Source: Thermomucor indicae-seudaticae (Eukaryota > Mucoromycota > Mucoromycetes > Mucorales > Lichtheimiaceae). Taken from it: a stretch of 64,000 bases of DNA. The position numbers and the translations under genes were made by a program. This document shows positions 38,246 through 49,882 of this stretch, one piece after another; the stretch's first letter is position 1; each line of letters begins with the position of its first letter. The DNA is taken from positions 1-64,000 of the forward strand of contig JSYX01000006.1 in the NCBI GenBank assembly GCA_000787465.1. The letters are read 5' to 3'. The notes beneath the pieces are model-generated. The model had not been told where the DNA came from, made no database searches, and saw only the letters and a list, made by a program, of their open reading frames with translations.

Positions 38246-38494
38246 AGCATGACATCTTTGCTTTCAAAAACTGTTGACGGTCGGTTATCCCAAATTTGAG
38301 AAAATCGAAACTAGGCGAATATTCGTTGTATCACACGCACAAACCTCCTTGAACTTGGCGCGAGATCTCAATGGTGATAGGTGCTGAAACGACTTGATGG
38401 GCTCGCCTTTAGGAGCCCGCCAAGGCCGCCCATTAGGTGACTACAAAATTCAGGTTCAGGGTCATTTTCCTTGCGCTTTGCACTTTCCTAGGAA

Positions 38495-38854
38495 ATGGCG
38501 CGTGGTCGGCGTGGTCGGCGTAGTCGTCGATTTATCAATGCTCGCTCACCAAGTCCACACCTTCGCCAGTATGACTATATTGCCACCGGCAGAGGTCCAA
38601 TGGGCGGGAGAAGAACCAGCAGTAAAGAGAGACAGCGAGAGGCGGAAAAGCGAAAGCGAAAGTTGCATTCAGCTCAACAGTCAGCCCTGTCGCATTCTGG
38701 CGGATCAGCCCAGCAGTCAGTTGAAGCAGCTTCCGCAGTTGAAGGCTGCATATCTTCGAAGGTTGGGGGCTCAACAACGTCAAACCCCGAGATGTTGACC
38801 CCTCCCGTCAATGACGATTACGCAGAGAAACCGTCGTTTAACTGCATGATTTGA
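38495..38854 (+). CDS. Hypothetical basic protein, possible transposon remnant
   Basis: This 119-residue frame starts with an Arg/Gly-rich stretch (MARGRRGRRSRRF), then SPHLRQYDYIATGRGPMGGR and a Lys/Arg/Glu-rich helix (KERQREAEKRKRKL), and ends Ser/Gln-rich. Four bases after the stop, another ATG at 38858 opens a short frame (MAFRDKWKAVRRTDYTQAF) that ends at a GTAAAT donor-like sequence. The layout suggests the N-terminal exons of something larger, perhaps a degraded mobile element, but I cannot name the family. No terminal inverted repeats were seen. Confidence 0.4.
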   Translation: MARGRRGRRSRRFINARSPSPHLRQYDYIATGRGPMGGRRTSSKERQREAEKRKRKLHSAQQSALSHSGGSAQQSVEAASAVEGCISSKVGGSTTSNPEMLTPPVNDDYAEKPSFNCMI

Positions 38855-39228
38855 AACATGGCGTTTCGCGACAAGTGGAAGGCTGTACGGCGGACTGATT
38901 ACACCCAAGCCTTTTCGGCGAAAGAGGTAAATCTTAGGAATAAACATGTAGGTTTAGCTCAGCCGCGAACAAGTAACCATTTAACACAGTGAATGACAAA
39001 GGGGGTCAATGGCTTCCTCTAGGTCAATACGTCTTTCTCATATAATTTGCTCTTTACTGAATGAGTAGTTCATGTACACCAATATGCTTTTATCCACATC
39101 TTGTGCAATTGGTTAATGTATCTTTAAACAAAGACAAAGGATTTACTTTATCTTTTTAGACTATACACGAATATATGATTTTTGTTGGCTCTGTGTCTTT
39201 CTTTACTCAAGGCACTTTATCCCACAAT
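38855..39228. other. AT-rich intergenic region
   Basis: This contains the short frame MAFRDKWKAVRR at 38858-38928 described with the upstream ORF, then AT-rich sequence forming the 3' region of the complex I gene. No other feature was seen. Confidence 0.5.
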
Positions 39229-41767
39229 CTAAGCATGAGCTCTCTCAAGCTCATCATCTACTTTCTCGCCCTGCACCCAGACTTTGGTGCACTTGGCCAT
39301 GGTACTTGATGCACGCGAAATTGGATCCGTTCGGTAGAAGTTCTTGATGATGGACGTCAGGACTTCGCCGGTGCTCTGAACGCCAGACTTCTTAAGGGTA
39401 GAAAGACCAAGTTGGGCCGTCGAAGGCGTTTCAATCACGTCATAGCGCGTCAACGCAGGGCTGATCTCAGAGAGACGCGCCCGGATAGATGGGAGATCGT
39501 CGTAAGGAAGCGTCTTGCCTGCAAGCTCCGACAATGCACGGATGATCTTCCAGTCTTCACGAGCAGCTGCCGGTGGGTTCACACCAGCACGAGTGATCTG
39601 TGGGCGACCTTCAGTGTTCACGTAGCTACGAAACAATAAACCTGTTAACTGCGCTGCCAGCATTGCCATCATTTCCCTCTTTCTCGACGTACGTGGCGTT
39701 CTTCTCAGTAAAGGCCGAGCCAGGAAGAATGACATCGGCATATTGAGCGCCAACGTCACCGTGATGACCTTGGTAAACCACAAAGGCATCCTTGGGCACA
39801 TCAGCAGCGGTAATCTCATCTGCGTTCAAGAGGTAAAGGAACTTGACAGGTGTTGATGCAGCCTCTTTGGACGTAGGGACAAAGCCAATTTCATAAGCAG
39901 CCGTTCGGCTCGCAGCCTATTAGACCGAACGATGCGGTCAATCATCATCCTTCCGTGAGATTTCACATGAGTAAAAACACATCATTACCCGCTGAAGCAC
40001 ATTGAAACCGTTCCATCCTTCCTGGAAGAGTGTGTCCTTGTGTTTCTCTGCAAGCTCAGCAACCTTGGATAAGAGGTATTCGCTGTCCTTGGCATTCTCC
40101 ACAACGCCAGAACCAACCAAAATCAGGGGACGCTTGGCTTCAGCCAGACGCTTAGCGAAGGGATGTGAGCCGTCCAACAGGGACTCAATGGCCTTTGTGT
40201 CTTGGCCAATGTGTTCATAGTCATACGTGAGATCCACAGGTTCACCAATGAGACCAAAGTCTTGGCCCTTGTGCAGATAGCCTTTACGGAAACGCGTGTT
40301 GAGGATAGGAGCTTCGTGACGTGGGTTGGAGCCAACAACGAGCACCACGTCGGCTTCCTCGACACCAGCAATGGTAGAGTTCAGGACGTAGTTGGAGCGG
40401 AAATCGGCGTTAATGGCGAGTGGTTTGGAACCGTTAGGAGCATCGAGGGCGAAGTTCTCTGAGCCGATTCGGTTGAACAGGTCCTTGAGAGCCACCATCG
40501 ACTCAGTGTCAGCAAGATGACCGGCAATGGCCTTGGCACTGTTGCCTTCAACCTTGGAAAGCTCAGCGCTCACACGACTGAGTGCCTTTTCCCATGAGGT
40601 AGGTACGAAGCGGTTGCCGTCACGGACAAGCGGGGTCGTCAGACGCTGAACCTTCAAGCCGTCATAGAAGAAACGCGTCTTGTCGGAAATCCACTCTTCG
40701 TTAATCTCATCGTTCAGACGAGGCAGGATACGCATGACTTCGACGCCACGTGTGTCCAGGCGAATGTTGCTACCAATGGCATCCGAAACATCAATCGTCT
40801 CGTACTTCTTGAGCTCCCAAGGTCTGGCGCGCATCTGATACGGCTTCGAAGTCAATGCACCGACTGGGCAAAGGTCGATCACGTTGCCAGACATTTCCGA
40901 GTCGATTGTTCTCTCAATGTATGTGCTGATCTGCATGTCGTTGCCACGGCCGCTCGTACCAAGTTCGGAAGCACCAGCAACTTCGTTGGCGAAACGTACA
41001 CAACGGGTGCACTGAATGCAACGAGTCATTTGCGTCTTGATCAGAGGTCCAAAGTCCTTGTCTTCCACAGCACGTTTGCCGCGAGGTTCGTGGAAACGAC
41101 CACGGTCGCTGCCGTATCGCATGCTCTGGTCCTGCAAGTCGCACTCACCACCCTGGTCGCAAATAGGGCAGTCCAGAGGATGGTTGTACAATAAAAACTC
41201 CATGACACCCTCGCGCGCCTTGTGCACCTTTTCCGTGTTCGTCTTTACCCGCATACCTGGCATGACAGGGTACGCGCAAGATGCAACAGGCTTTGGTGCG
41301 CGTTCGACTTCCACCAGGCACATACGGCAATTACCAGCAACCGAAAGACGATCTATCATTATGCCACTACATGTTCAGACCATTGTCATTTCCGACTCAC
41401 GAAAACAAGTTCAGTATTACCGTGGTAGCAGAAACGAGGAATCTGTCAGCAAAGAAAAATGAGGAACTAATTAATGAATTTGTCCACTAAACAGCATTTT
41501 TTGCGTAATTGGCTTACATCAGCACCGGCTTTTTCGCATGCTTGAATCAGAGCGGCACCTTGTTCAATCATAACCGACTTGCCATCGACAAAGACTTCGA
41601 CTTCTTCCGCCTTTTTGGACGATGCAGAAAATGCACGAGCTAATTACACCAGTCGTGAATATATATACGTATTTTGCTCCCTTTTTAGGCTTGCGTAGCA
41701 TACCTCCATTAGACAGGAGAGCAGGCGCTCTTCGCGGAACACCAGCTTTGTTGATGACGCGCAACAT
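39229..41767 (-). CDS. NDUFS1: NADH:ubiquinone oxidoreductase 75/78-kDa subunit
   Basis: This is the largest subunit of the complex I peripheral arm, carrying three Fe-S clusters in the mitochondrial matrix. The start at 41767 gives a targeting peptide ([17 protein letters not shown]). The [2Fe-2S] loop reads [11 protein letters not shown], the next block [18 protein letters not shown], then [11 protein letters not shown] and [16 protein letters not shown], after which the molybdopterin-oxidoreductase-like domain runs to 39229. Introns lie in the targeting region, after GFNVLQR near 39930-39990, and near 39640. The last has donor GTACGT inside an otherwise open frame and joins FTEKNAT to [12 protein letters not shown]. 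Length is near the usual 720 residues. The gene is complete. Confidence 0.97.
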
Positions 41768-42991
41768 TACGGAATGGTGTGGGAGTGGGGGGGTTTATAC
41801 AATAGGTCAAGGAAATAGATAAGGTGAGGGTCGGATAAACAGAAAAGAAAGAAGCTTATTAGTATATCTTTCACACTAAACGTGCCCTCAGGCCAGCCTT
41901 AGCAAGAAAAACAAAGCCAGGTTTCTATTTGCACCCCAATTACGTGACTGTGAACGCGGGAAAAATTGCGACGAGTCGGGTCGAATTTGGCCCATACTAA
42001 AACTCGAGTTAAAATGTTGAACCCTGGCAGTGCGTTGAACCTGTCCGGAACGGTGCCAGGAGGACAAGTAGTCCCATTATAGTTAATGGAATTTCAGAGT
42101 CCCAAGCACACCATCTGGCCACGGAGCGGCCCAATTTCGTGCTGGCTATATTATGTCGCTACATGTTCGTACATCATAGCCAAATCCCGGGCATAGGACA
42201 ATGGGGATAGTCAAGACTGGTTATAAGCACACCTGGTCTTAAGCACAGTTGGTTGTAACTAGCAGACTTTCCCTGCTCCATTCGTCTCCTGTATTGTCAC
42301 ATGTATCGGTTGACCGGGTTACAGTCACTATCTTCGAAGATCTAGGTACAAAGCTGCCACTTTGCGCTGAAAAACATGCGAGAAAGTTGGTAATCTGATC
42401 AAGGTGCACCAAAGTCTTTGTGCCGTAAGCTATGTGGACATTGTTTCGTTCCTGCAGCCTCCGTTAGCTACCGAACCTGCGGCCTTTCCCCGGGCAATTC
42501 TGCAGCGGGTTCCCCCGCCTCTGTGTCAGGCAATGAGGAAGAATGTCGATAATAGCATGCGGAATGAGCAAACGCGCAAAATCAAGGAACAGGTAGGGTA
42601 GCAAATGGCAACAATGGACTCTGGCGACGATGTCCTGACGCCGGACGAGTGGGAGGAGCTCCTGTATATATCTCGAATAAATTGTTTACAAGTCCACGGT
42701 TTTCCGTGAATGGTTGCATTATGCATTTCTTTCTCTATGGACATTGATGAGAATACCACTATCTGGAGTCACGCGTCCAGTTCCCTGCACCTAATATCGA
42801 CATATAGGTCCTATTACCGAGATCATGTGTATAACTCAGCGCGTAAAGTTAACAAGGGCTCAGGTCATTCGTTTCCGCGTCTGTGCAACCTTACTACTAG
42901 CGTTTCGAAAAAGATATAAAAGTCCATTCGATCCCAAAATAAAAGTTTTTTTCCTCATTCTTTTCTTCTTCAAACTCGTATCTCTCTGAAT
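41768..42991. other. intergenic, metallothionein promoter at right
   Basis: There is no firm gene. Short plus frames at 42,404-42,600 (AFPRAILQRVPPPLCQAM) and 42,605-42,700 (ATMDSGDDVLTPDEWEELL) look protein-like but lack ATG-to-stop or splice support, and may be fragments of an old insertion. The last 100 bp contain a TATA box and T/C-rich leader for the metallothionein gene. Confidence 0.4.
42915..42920 (+). promoter_or_regulatory. TATA box of metallothionein gene
   Basis: TATAAA lies 72 bp upstream of the metallothionein ATG, followed by a T/C-rich leader. This fits a strong inducible promoter. Confidence 0.6.
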
Positions 42992-43137
42992 ATGCAAAAC
43001 GCTGACGGTAAATGCTGCGGGTAAGTACTTTCAATACGCGACTGCCGAGCAATGGGGATGAACTAAGATGCTATATACACATCAGTTCCTGCGGAACATC
43101 CTGCTCCTGCGCTAACTGCGCCTGCAAGAAGAACTAA
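42992..43137 (+). CDS. Copper-type metallothionein, 26 aa, two exons
   Basis: This is a tiny metal-binding protein of the fungal copper-metallothionein size. Exon 1 (42992-43020) encodes MQNADGKCC and part of a Gly codon. A 65-nt intron with GTAAGT donor and 'catcag' acceptor follows. Exon 2 (43086-43137) encodes the Cys-rich core and ends CACKKN. The product has seven Cys at positions 8, 9, 12, 16, 18, 21 and 23, mostly as C-x-C and C-C, with no aromatic residues; the Neurospora copper metallothionein also has seven Cys in about 25 residues. It should buffer Cu(I) in the cytosol. The TATA box at 42915 and an AATAAA-like signal near 43258 frame the gene. A Ctr copper importer and CCS1 lie within 9 kb. 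Confidence 0.88.
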
Positions 43138-43414
43138 AGTCTGCGAGTACACCATCTTGAAAGCAAGCTGTCTGAACTTTCTTCAAGGCTCGGTTACTGA
43201 AATGGGACTCCACTGTGTTCTTTGAAGCTAGACATCTAACTGTCTATATCATGTTCAAATAAACACATTTCTTTTGTGCTATATTGAAAACTTTTGTTTG
43301 TCCAGTTGTGTACAGAAAAGATCATTGATGCGAAAATGCGATGAGATGGAATACAAAGAGCGGAGCATAGGTGGCAAGTCCACGACAACACAGGTTACAA
43401 AAGGGTTATTTATA

Positions 43415-45628
43415 CTATTCGTGGTTATCACTGTAACCGGCTCTTTCACGCAATATCTGGCCTTTCCATTTAACGAGAAGGAAAAGGAGCATACCAAAGA
43501 TGTTGAGACCAGCGAGAATAACCGACAAGTACCCTGGTCCAATGGAATCCACCACTGGCTGAGCTACTAAACTTAAAACGGAAGCCATGGTCATTCGGAT
43601 CACGTTGGACGCAGCTGTGACTGACGCACCGCGACCGGGTATCGCGTCCACGAGATAAGCTGATCCGGCCGCATACACTAGACCCAAAAAAAGGAGGTAT
43701 GATTCTAATTCTTGTATTCTATTTCGCTGGTGTTATTTACCTTGGCTCATACCGAAGCAGACGATACCAAAGCCGAGGATAGAGATCCAGACCACCCATT
43801 GGGCCGTGATACTCCAACCAAACAATAGCACTCCTGTTGGAACCAAGAAGAATCCACCGGGCCTTAAATGAGAGGTCAATACAAGCATGCTGCTCCATGC
43901 CCGCCTCCTTCGTTTTCTTTACCATGCGTTCAAAGTCAGTCTATCTTCCCTCTTTGCTGCCCCGCCTCGCCGTTTCCGAGCCTTCTTTAGCAGATAATCG
44001 GAAACGCGACCTGACACAATAGACCCGAGGATGTTGCCTAATCCAGCACCCATGAAACTAAGGCCTAACAAGGGGGAGCTATTGTTACTTCAAAATGGCA
44101 AAAGAGGACATAGTAAAAAAAGATAATTTACCAATCTGCCAGGATTCAAAGGCATAGGTTGTCTCATAAAGATTAGGAATAATGGTTTCGATTGTAAACA
44201 TGGTACCAAAAGTAGTGCCTGTTTCCACGGCGATCAAGAACACGAATAAATGCCGAAGTAGAAAGATGCTTTGGAGTGGATTGATGATTTTGCGTGGCGG
44301 CGACACGACGACTGCCTCGCTGGTGCCCATAGTGGAAGTGTTGTATGTGGCAATAGCGCCTGAACCATTCGTCGTTGTCATGGTTATTGCGCTAGTACTG
44401 GGACCGCTGACTACTACTTTGTTATTGTTGGGTAACCGCCAAACATGATCTAGTCGATAAGTTTCGGGTAGAAATACAAAGAGGAAGAAGAATAGAAATA
44501 ATCCGTAACCGGTGCAGAACCAAAACGTGGATCGCCATCCCAAAGCTGTCGTGAGCCCGCCTCCCAATATTGGACCTTGGGTTGCGTTGTTATACAAGAG
44601 AAGAGCATCAGATCAAATAAACTTACCAATCAAAGGTCCAAAGAATTGACCGACAAAAAGTATGCTAAAAGCAGCACCGCGCTCGGTAATCTCCCAGCAA
44701 TCTGACACTGTGCCTACATAAACAGCTTTGAGAAAGCTTGCTTGGAAAAAAGATATGTATCTCGATGTTGTATATACGCGACAGACCTGCACCTACAGAT
44801 GTCGTGACTTTTTCGGGAATGGTTAACCGAAAAGGGGGAAATTTCTATTATGGGAAAGGCTTACCAGAGGTACCAACTGACTGAATGCAACGTAACACGA
44901 TCAAGAAATACACGTTCGACACCAGAGCGCATCCTGCAGATGCAGCCGAGAATATAAGCAACGAATTGAGGTAGAGAAATCTAGCCACATCTCGGTTAAA
45001 AAAAGGTTTCCAGGGAACGCAATGTGGTCAGTTGATTTACCGCCGAATGTGATAGTAATCTGACAGAGACGCCCAAAAGATTGGCTACAAGTTCAAGTTA
45101 GTGCCCTTGATACAGCATCCTTAATCGACAGTCTTACGCCGATGCCACCGAAGAGAATAAAGAGAGACGTTGTCAACGTCACTGCTATGGTCGATGCTTG
45201 TAAATCGTCCGTGATATCAGGAATGCCTGGAAGCTGTGTACATGGCTAATTTTAACACCTTTTTTTTAGTTCTTGCCAGCAAATTTCTAACTTGCATAAA
45301 TGGTTGAACAGAATCCATTGAGTGAAGAGCCTAATGCCAGACAAGCAAGTATCCATCGTTTCTGTGATTTCGGAAAGAGGCGCGGGTCGCTTGGAACAGG
45401 AGGTCGAAATGCCATACGACTCTTTACGATCTGCACCAGCTTTTGACAACGACCCCGTCCACAAGGACGCTTTTTCTCGTCCAATGCCGCTACGTCAGCA
45501 GCAGCAGCAGAAGAAGACGTCGTAGTGGAGAAATAGACGGGATGATGTTGTGAATCCTGAACATCGAGTGACGAAGAAGACGAATGAGCTGCAAGCGTGG
45601 CTTCGGATGCTCCAAAGGGTTGTTGCAT
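43415..45628 (-). CDS. MFS transporter (DHA1-like drug:H+ antiporter family)
   Basis: This is a plasma-membrane type multispanning transporter. The start at 45628 gives a Ser/Ala-rich cytosolic tail, then FPKSQKRWILACLALGSSLNGFCSTIYxPGIPDITDDLQ for the first membrane segments, LTTSLFILFGGIG, and later SGWRST-like LGWRSTFWFCTGYGLFLFF near 44500 and FLPETYRL (motif C/PETxR region) before a long cytosolic loop rich in Thr and Gly. The C-terminal half covers 43415-44150 (YLVDAIPGRGASVTAASNVIRM). About eight introns are implied. The pattern is that of fungal 12-TM DHA1 exporters; the substrate cannot be read from the sequence. It is convergent with the metallothionein. Confidence 0.85.
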
Positions 45629-46558
45629 GAAAAAAAGGGATCAGACAGAGAAAAGTTGGTTGATTTGCGACAGTAGAAATTACCACTCGAAATAAAACCA
45701 ACTGGGTCCTTGAGAATAAGACTAGGGATTCGCCGCTGATTGAGTTTGCCCTCCTTCCTTCTCTTTCAACATACTTTATCCATGTACTGTTTGTTGCTTA
45801 AAATACCGTCCTCAATTATAGTGCGCTTGCTGGCAACAGGTTCAATTCTACCAGCAACTCACTCATTCCTCCTTTACAAGTATCATCCTTTTTCTCCAGA
45901 GATTAGTAAATCAGCCAGTAAAAGAAAGACAGAACAGGGAGTGAAATTAAACACTAAACCAGAGAACATATGAATGAGCCTCTCACCTTGCTAGCTGAGG
46001 CCATGCTGACAAAGTATATACATTCTTTCTGTCTTTTCAGCCTGAAACAAAACCTGATGTTTCCATGCAATTTGTCGCCACGGACAAAGCAGCACAATTC
46101 ATGATATATTTAGAAAGCTTCATTCATGATGACAAAGCAATCACTGCCGCGGGTGCGTTTTTTCTAGAAAAGAAGCATAGAGACACCAGATAATCGGCTG
46201 TACACAATAGATGGCGATTGCTTCATTTCTCTCTAGACGGTGGCTCCAAGACGTACCGAGGTTGTTTTCAATAAAGTAATGATAGAAGGGTGAGGAATGA
46301 CTTCTTTAGATCCTTTCTTTTTCTGATTGAGGCATTATGTACATGCACCTCTCTGATTCCCTATGATCATTACTGTCGCTTTTTCCTTTTCTATCGATCT
46401 GCGGTCCGCCGTTTTATTACGGCATTGATCGTCTTTGACAACAAAAAGGCGTCTTCATGTAATAAAACATCCATTACGCGAAGAAGAATCGTTGGTTGAT
46501 TTATAGGAGGTAAAAAAGCCACGTAGGTATACTGATAACGCGATACTATCAAACGAAA
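45629..46558. other. intergenic, no firm gene
   Basis: A plus stretch at 46,040-46,140 follows a good 'ttttcag' acceptor and reads KPDVSMQFVATDKAAQF before a GTGCGT donor-like site. It may be an internal exon, but the flanking exons could not be found. Nothing else is supported. Confidence 0.4.
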
Positions 46559-47200
46559 TCAATGGCATTGTACCGATCGACTCGCATTCAATCGACCTTT
46601 TCCAAACACATAATGTCCAACACCAGCACCCAGGACAACAGCTATCATCAGATAGCCATTGTATGTCATGAAGACCAGCATTAACCAAAAACTGATTGCG
46701 ACCAGTATCGCATAAAGCGTGGATCGGATCATCTCTTGCTTTCTGCTCAATCTGTCGAGACCTGGTCACTTTATAGACAGAAATGTCCTTCCGCCCTCTT
46801 CAACATTACCTCGCGACACCGGGTCCAGTCGCTCGATGCAGTAACGTGTCCTGTTCTCCCGCGATAGTCTCGTATTGTTCGTCGGCTGCTTTCTTGGAGT
46901 TCGCCTCATACCACATTTGGTCCAAGGCAGCGGTTTGTGCCCTCAGATACTCGTAGCCCCCAGCGATCCCAAATACCGCAAGACACGAGAACAGCAACCC
47001 GGTAACGCTGTGGATATGCCACCATTCAAAGACCACACACAGATCTTGCACTTGCCAATTAAACAGCATCTGCAGTAAAAGAAAAACGGCACATGAGGAA
47101 ACAAAAACTAGGGTCAACCCAAAGTGGTTTGACTTGCATTCATTTGGCACATGGAAGGCATTTCTTCGTGGCTTCCTCCATGATCGTGATGTCCATCCAT
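46559..47200 (-). CDS. Ctr-family high-affinity copper transporter
   Basis: Ctr proteins form trimeric Cu(I) channels. Exon 1 (47138-47200) encodes a His/Met-rich extracellular end (MDGHHDHGGSHEEMPSMCQM). It is joined across a GC-AG intron (47070-47137) to MLFNWQVQDLCVVFEWWHIH, which carries the typical first membrane entry. Exon 2 ends near 46810 and exon 3 (46559-46751) holds the paired C-terminal membrane helices with MTYNGYLMIAVVLGAGVGHYVFG, including the Gly-x3-Gly motif and a MxxxM-like approach. Total 516 nt gives 171 residues, typical for the family. The third junction uses acceptor 'cgacag' and keeps frame. The promoter carries an inverted repeat at 47264-47281. The metallothionein and CCS1 are nearby. 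Confidence 0.92.
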
Positions 47201-47647
47201 GTCCAAGCAGATAAAGGGAATTCGGATGCCGCTAACCCGTTATAAAGTCGGGGTTGAGGGATTTCTGCTGCAATCAGCAGATCTCTGTGCGACAGTGGAC
47301 CGAGGAACATGATCAGGCACCGTCCGTCATGTACGCTGCAACACCAAAAAAGATCTGCATAGTACGATAGCAAGAAGCATATGTAAAGCAGCGGCTAAAT
47401 GGATGACTGGAAAACGGGACAATCATACAACATATCATATTGAATGTTGGGAAACGACAAATACAACAGAAACGCAATGATTGCAGTTTGGTCCAGACAG
47501 ACGAGAACACATATGACTATCTACGTATATACATATTGTTCTTTGCAGTTTATGGCTCAGACGAGCTTGCTCTTCGTATCACAGTGACAGTAGATGAAGG
47601 CGCTGCGTGGTTGCTTCTGGTAACGGTATGCTCAACCTGTATAAGCT
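47201..47647. other. promoter region of the Ctr gene
   Basis: There is no coding sequence. On the minus strand a TTTATAA element lies about 40 bp upstream of the Ctr start and an inverted repeat about 65-80 bp upstream. The left portion is also the 3' region of the exonuclease gene. Confidence 0.55.
47264..47281. promoter_or_regulatory. inverted repeat in Ctr promoter
   Basis: TCTGCTG-CAAT-CAGCAGA is a perfect palindrome with 7-bp arms, each carrying a GCTG core. Fungal copper-fist regulators (Ace1, Cuf1) recognise sites with a GCTG core, though neither arm matches the full published consensus. The position just upstream of the TATA-like element fits a regulator site. Confidence 0.45.
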
Positions 47648-49049
47648 TCAAGAAAGTGTACAACATTCAATCTTAGGTTCGCTCTGGTGCACACTGTGAT
47701 CTACCTTGCTTTCGACAGGGGTCGGTGGCAACTCGTCTTTTAAGTGGTGTATGAAAACGTGTTTGATCTCTGGGTCAATATAAGCCATTTCATGAAACGT
47801 CTGAGCCAACATGTAAGACGCCTAGAAACTTTTAGAGTCGCGACCCTTTTCGTATGGTTGCATCCTTATCACTTACATATGCATCATTCGCCGCATATCG
47901 AATTTGCTTGCTGGTCAAGAAACGACGACTCCAATTACTTAATCGCACCTTCCCTTTTGGCATCTGTCTACCTAGCTGAAACCAGTTGTTAGTAAGGAAA
48001 GATCTCGGAGTCTCATTCTAGAGATTGTTGCAAAGAGCTTACGATCATGCCAGTCAGAGCCCTGAGCGATCGCTTTGGACTTCGTTGTAGCTGTTCACAA
48101 TTTCGCTCTTGCGCCAAAGTGCTTAGCTCAAGCAGTCCATTCGTCACAATACCAAAATCCCGATGCAGCTTCAACCCGTCGCTTCGTATGTTCACCCCTG
48201 CCTTTAGCAAATAAGGATTTTCAAGAAACTCGACTAGCCGCTTCGGCATGACTATAAGGTACTTGTTACTCATAAGGTATATACATAGCATTATGTCCAG
48301 CAAACAAGTACCCTTCATATTCGACATCTGCAATAGCAGAATGGTGTCCCTGCCACAAATTTGAATCAATGCAGTTGGATTCTCCTTTTCCCCTTTCTGG
48401 AACTGAGGCCTCCACTCTAGGTCAAGACCGAATATGAAGTCGCCAACGTTGCCACTGGCATGATTCACGCTGTTCCCTTTTTAGCCTTCCTCTCTTACAG
48501 TTACCGGTCGCCCATAATTCTTTCCTTTTTCTTTTACCTTGTCAATTCCTTAAGATATCTGTTGGCGTCGGACGTTAGACTAGTGCACAACACTTTATAT
48601 CGCTTTGGATACTGAATCAACGGCAGGTTCGAAATAAACTTTTCAAAGCGCCAAGCATTCTCTTTGTCGCTTTCACTGTTGCTTGTCGTTTGCGTTACTT
48701 GGACGGTCTCTTTTTCGGTTGTCAACTTTAGAGTCAACGCTGGATCGTGTCTAGAAATCCCCGTCCACAATCATCAGAACATTTGGCCTCACCCATTTTG
48801 AAAGCAAATGGTTTCTTTTGTGGTAATGACATACTGCCCTGGGACATGTTCGGCCGCTAAATTCGCTTTTGTCGCAGTCGAATAATATCCCTCATTAAGA
48901 CGTCGAATGCTGGCATTAAGCTGGCAAGGGAGTGGAATCCAGGCGGAATGGTCTCTCCGTATTCGCACGAGTAGATCTAGATCTCGCCGCAGCAACTGCC
49001 TTTGTAATGACCAAGTAAAGCTCGAGAACCTTAAAGTAACAGATTGCAT
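47648..49049 (-). CDS. WRN-like DEDDy 3'-5' exonuclease
   Basis: This is an RNase D/WRN-type exonuclease domain protein. Motif I is FGLDLEWRPQF (Asp-x-Glu) near 48430, motif II is AGVNIRSDGLKLHRDFGI (Asn and Asp) near 48190, and motif III reads IRYAANDAYASYML (Tyr-x3-Asp) across an intron near 47810-47870. IQICGRDTILLLQMS is the usual strand between. The N-terminal part from 49049 (MQSVTLRFSSF) is basic and could be a targeting region, followed by a segment rich in Thr, Ser and Glu. The C-terminal tail after the domain is short and ends near two Cys. The substrate (DNA or RNA) cannot be told. Splice sites in the first half are less sure. Confidence 0.85.
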
Positions 49050-49882
49050 TTCGGAAGACCAAAGACGAAAAAGTACCGGACCTTAGCTGGCCTTTTTTTT
49101 CTTCCAAGGAGAACCAATCTCCGTAGTAAAGATCTAAATATTATTAACAAAGTTTCGCTTTGCTCTTCTCCTTATGTATCAGTGATATCGATCTTAACTT
49201 TTCCACGGATTAGGCAAGAGAGCAATGTGTTGAACCAATGCGAAGAGAGAAGTTGTCGTGGCATTCGCTTGGCTATGTATAAGCGTAGCTTATACTAGAG
49301 TGGTAAACATGTACTAACTTATGTACCGCAAGGAGGCGTCTTTAAGAAAGTGGAACGATGGTATTCGGTGGGAAATGGACGTTTAATTACTAGATTGATC
49401 TCATAATCCACGCTTTGTTTACGTCTTATAGAAAGAACCATTTGCGCTAATCGTCAGACTTTCGTCTGCACCTAATACCTGACGTTTGCCCTGGCACAGA
49501 TTGAGCGCTGCACTGCTCAACCAGCGTTTGGAGTACTTTTGCCTATTAGCTTTCGACCTTAGCATGTACCGTTGAAATGACGCCTCAGTAAAAGCAGACA
49601 ATAATTTCTATGTGCCATCAATGGAAATTAACGCTTAGCGCAAAGGGCTGTTGTATGCAACGCCAAGTAACGTTTGTATAATCAGCGCGAAATTCAGTGT
49701 GCACACTTTCTAAACAAGAAACCCGTGAACGTTCACGGACTCGGCTTATCCTACACACTTGCCCAGAACGATTGCCATTTTTGGGTCCACTGCATTTTCG
49801 ACAAGGGAGAGCTGTGGCTTAAAATGGCTTGTGTACAGGGACAGCCAGATATGCCGTTTGCTTCGGCTGCTGTTTAGGACCA
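49050..49882. other. divergent intergenic region
   Basis: This is the shared upstream region of the exonuclease and uL4m genes. No gene or repeat was recognised; a plus frame at 49,674-49,877 is probably chance. Confidence 0.5.
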
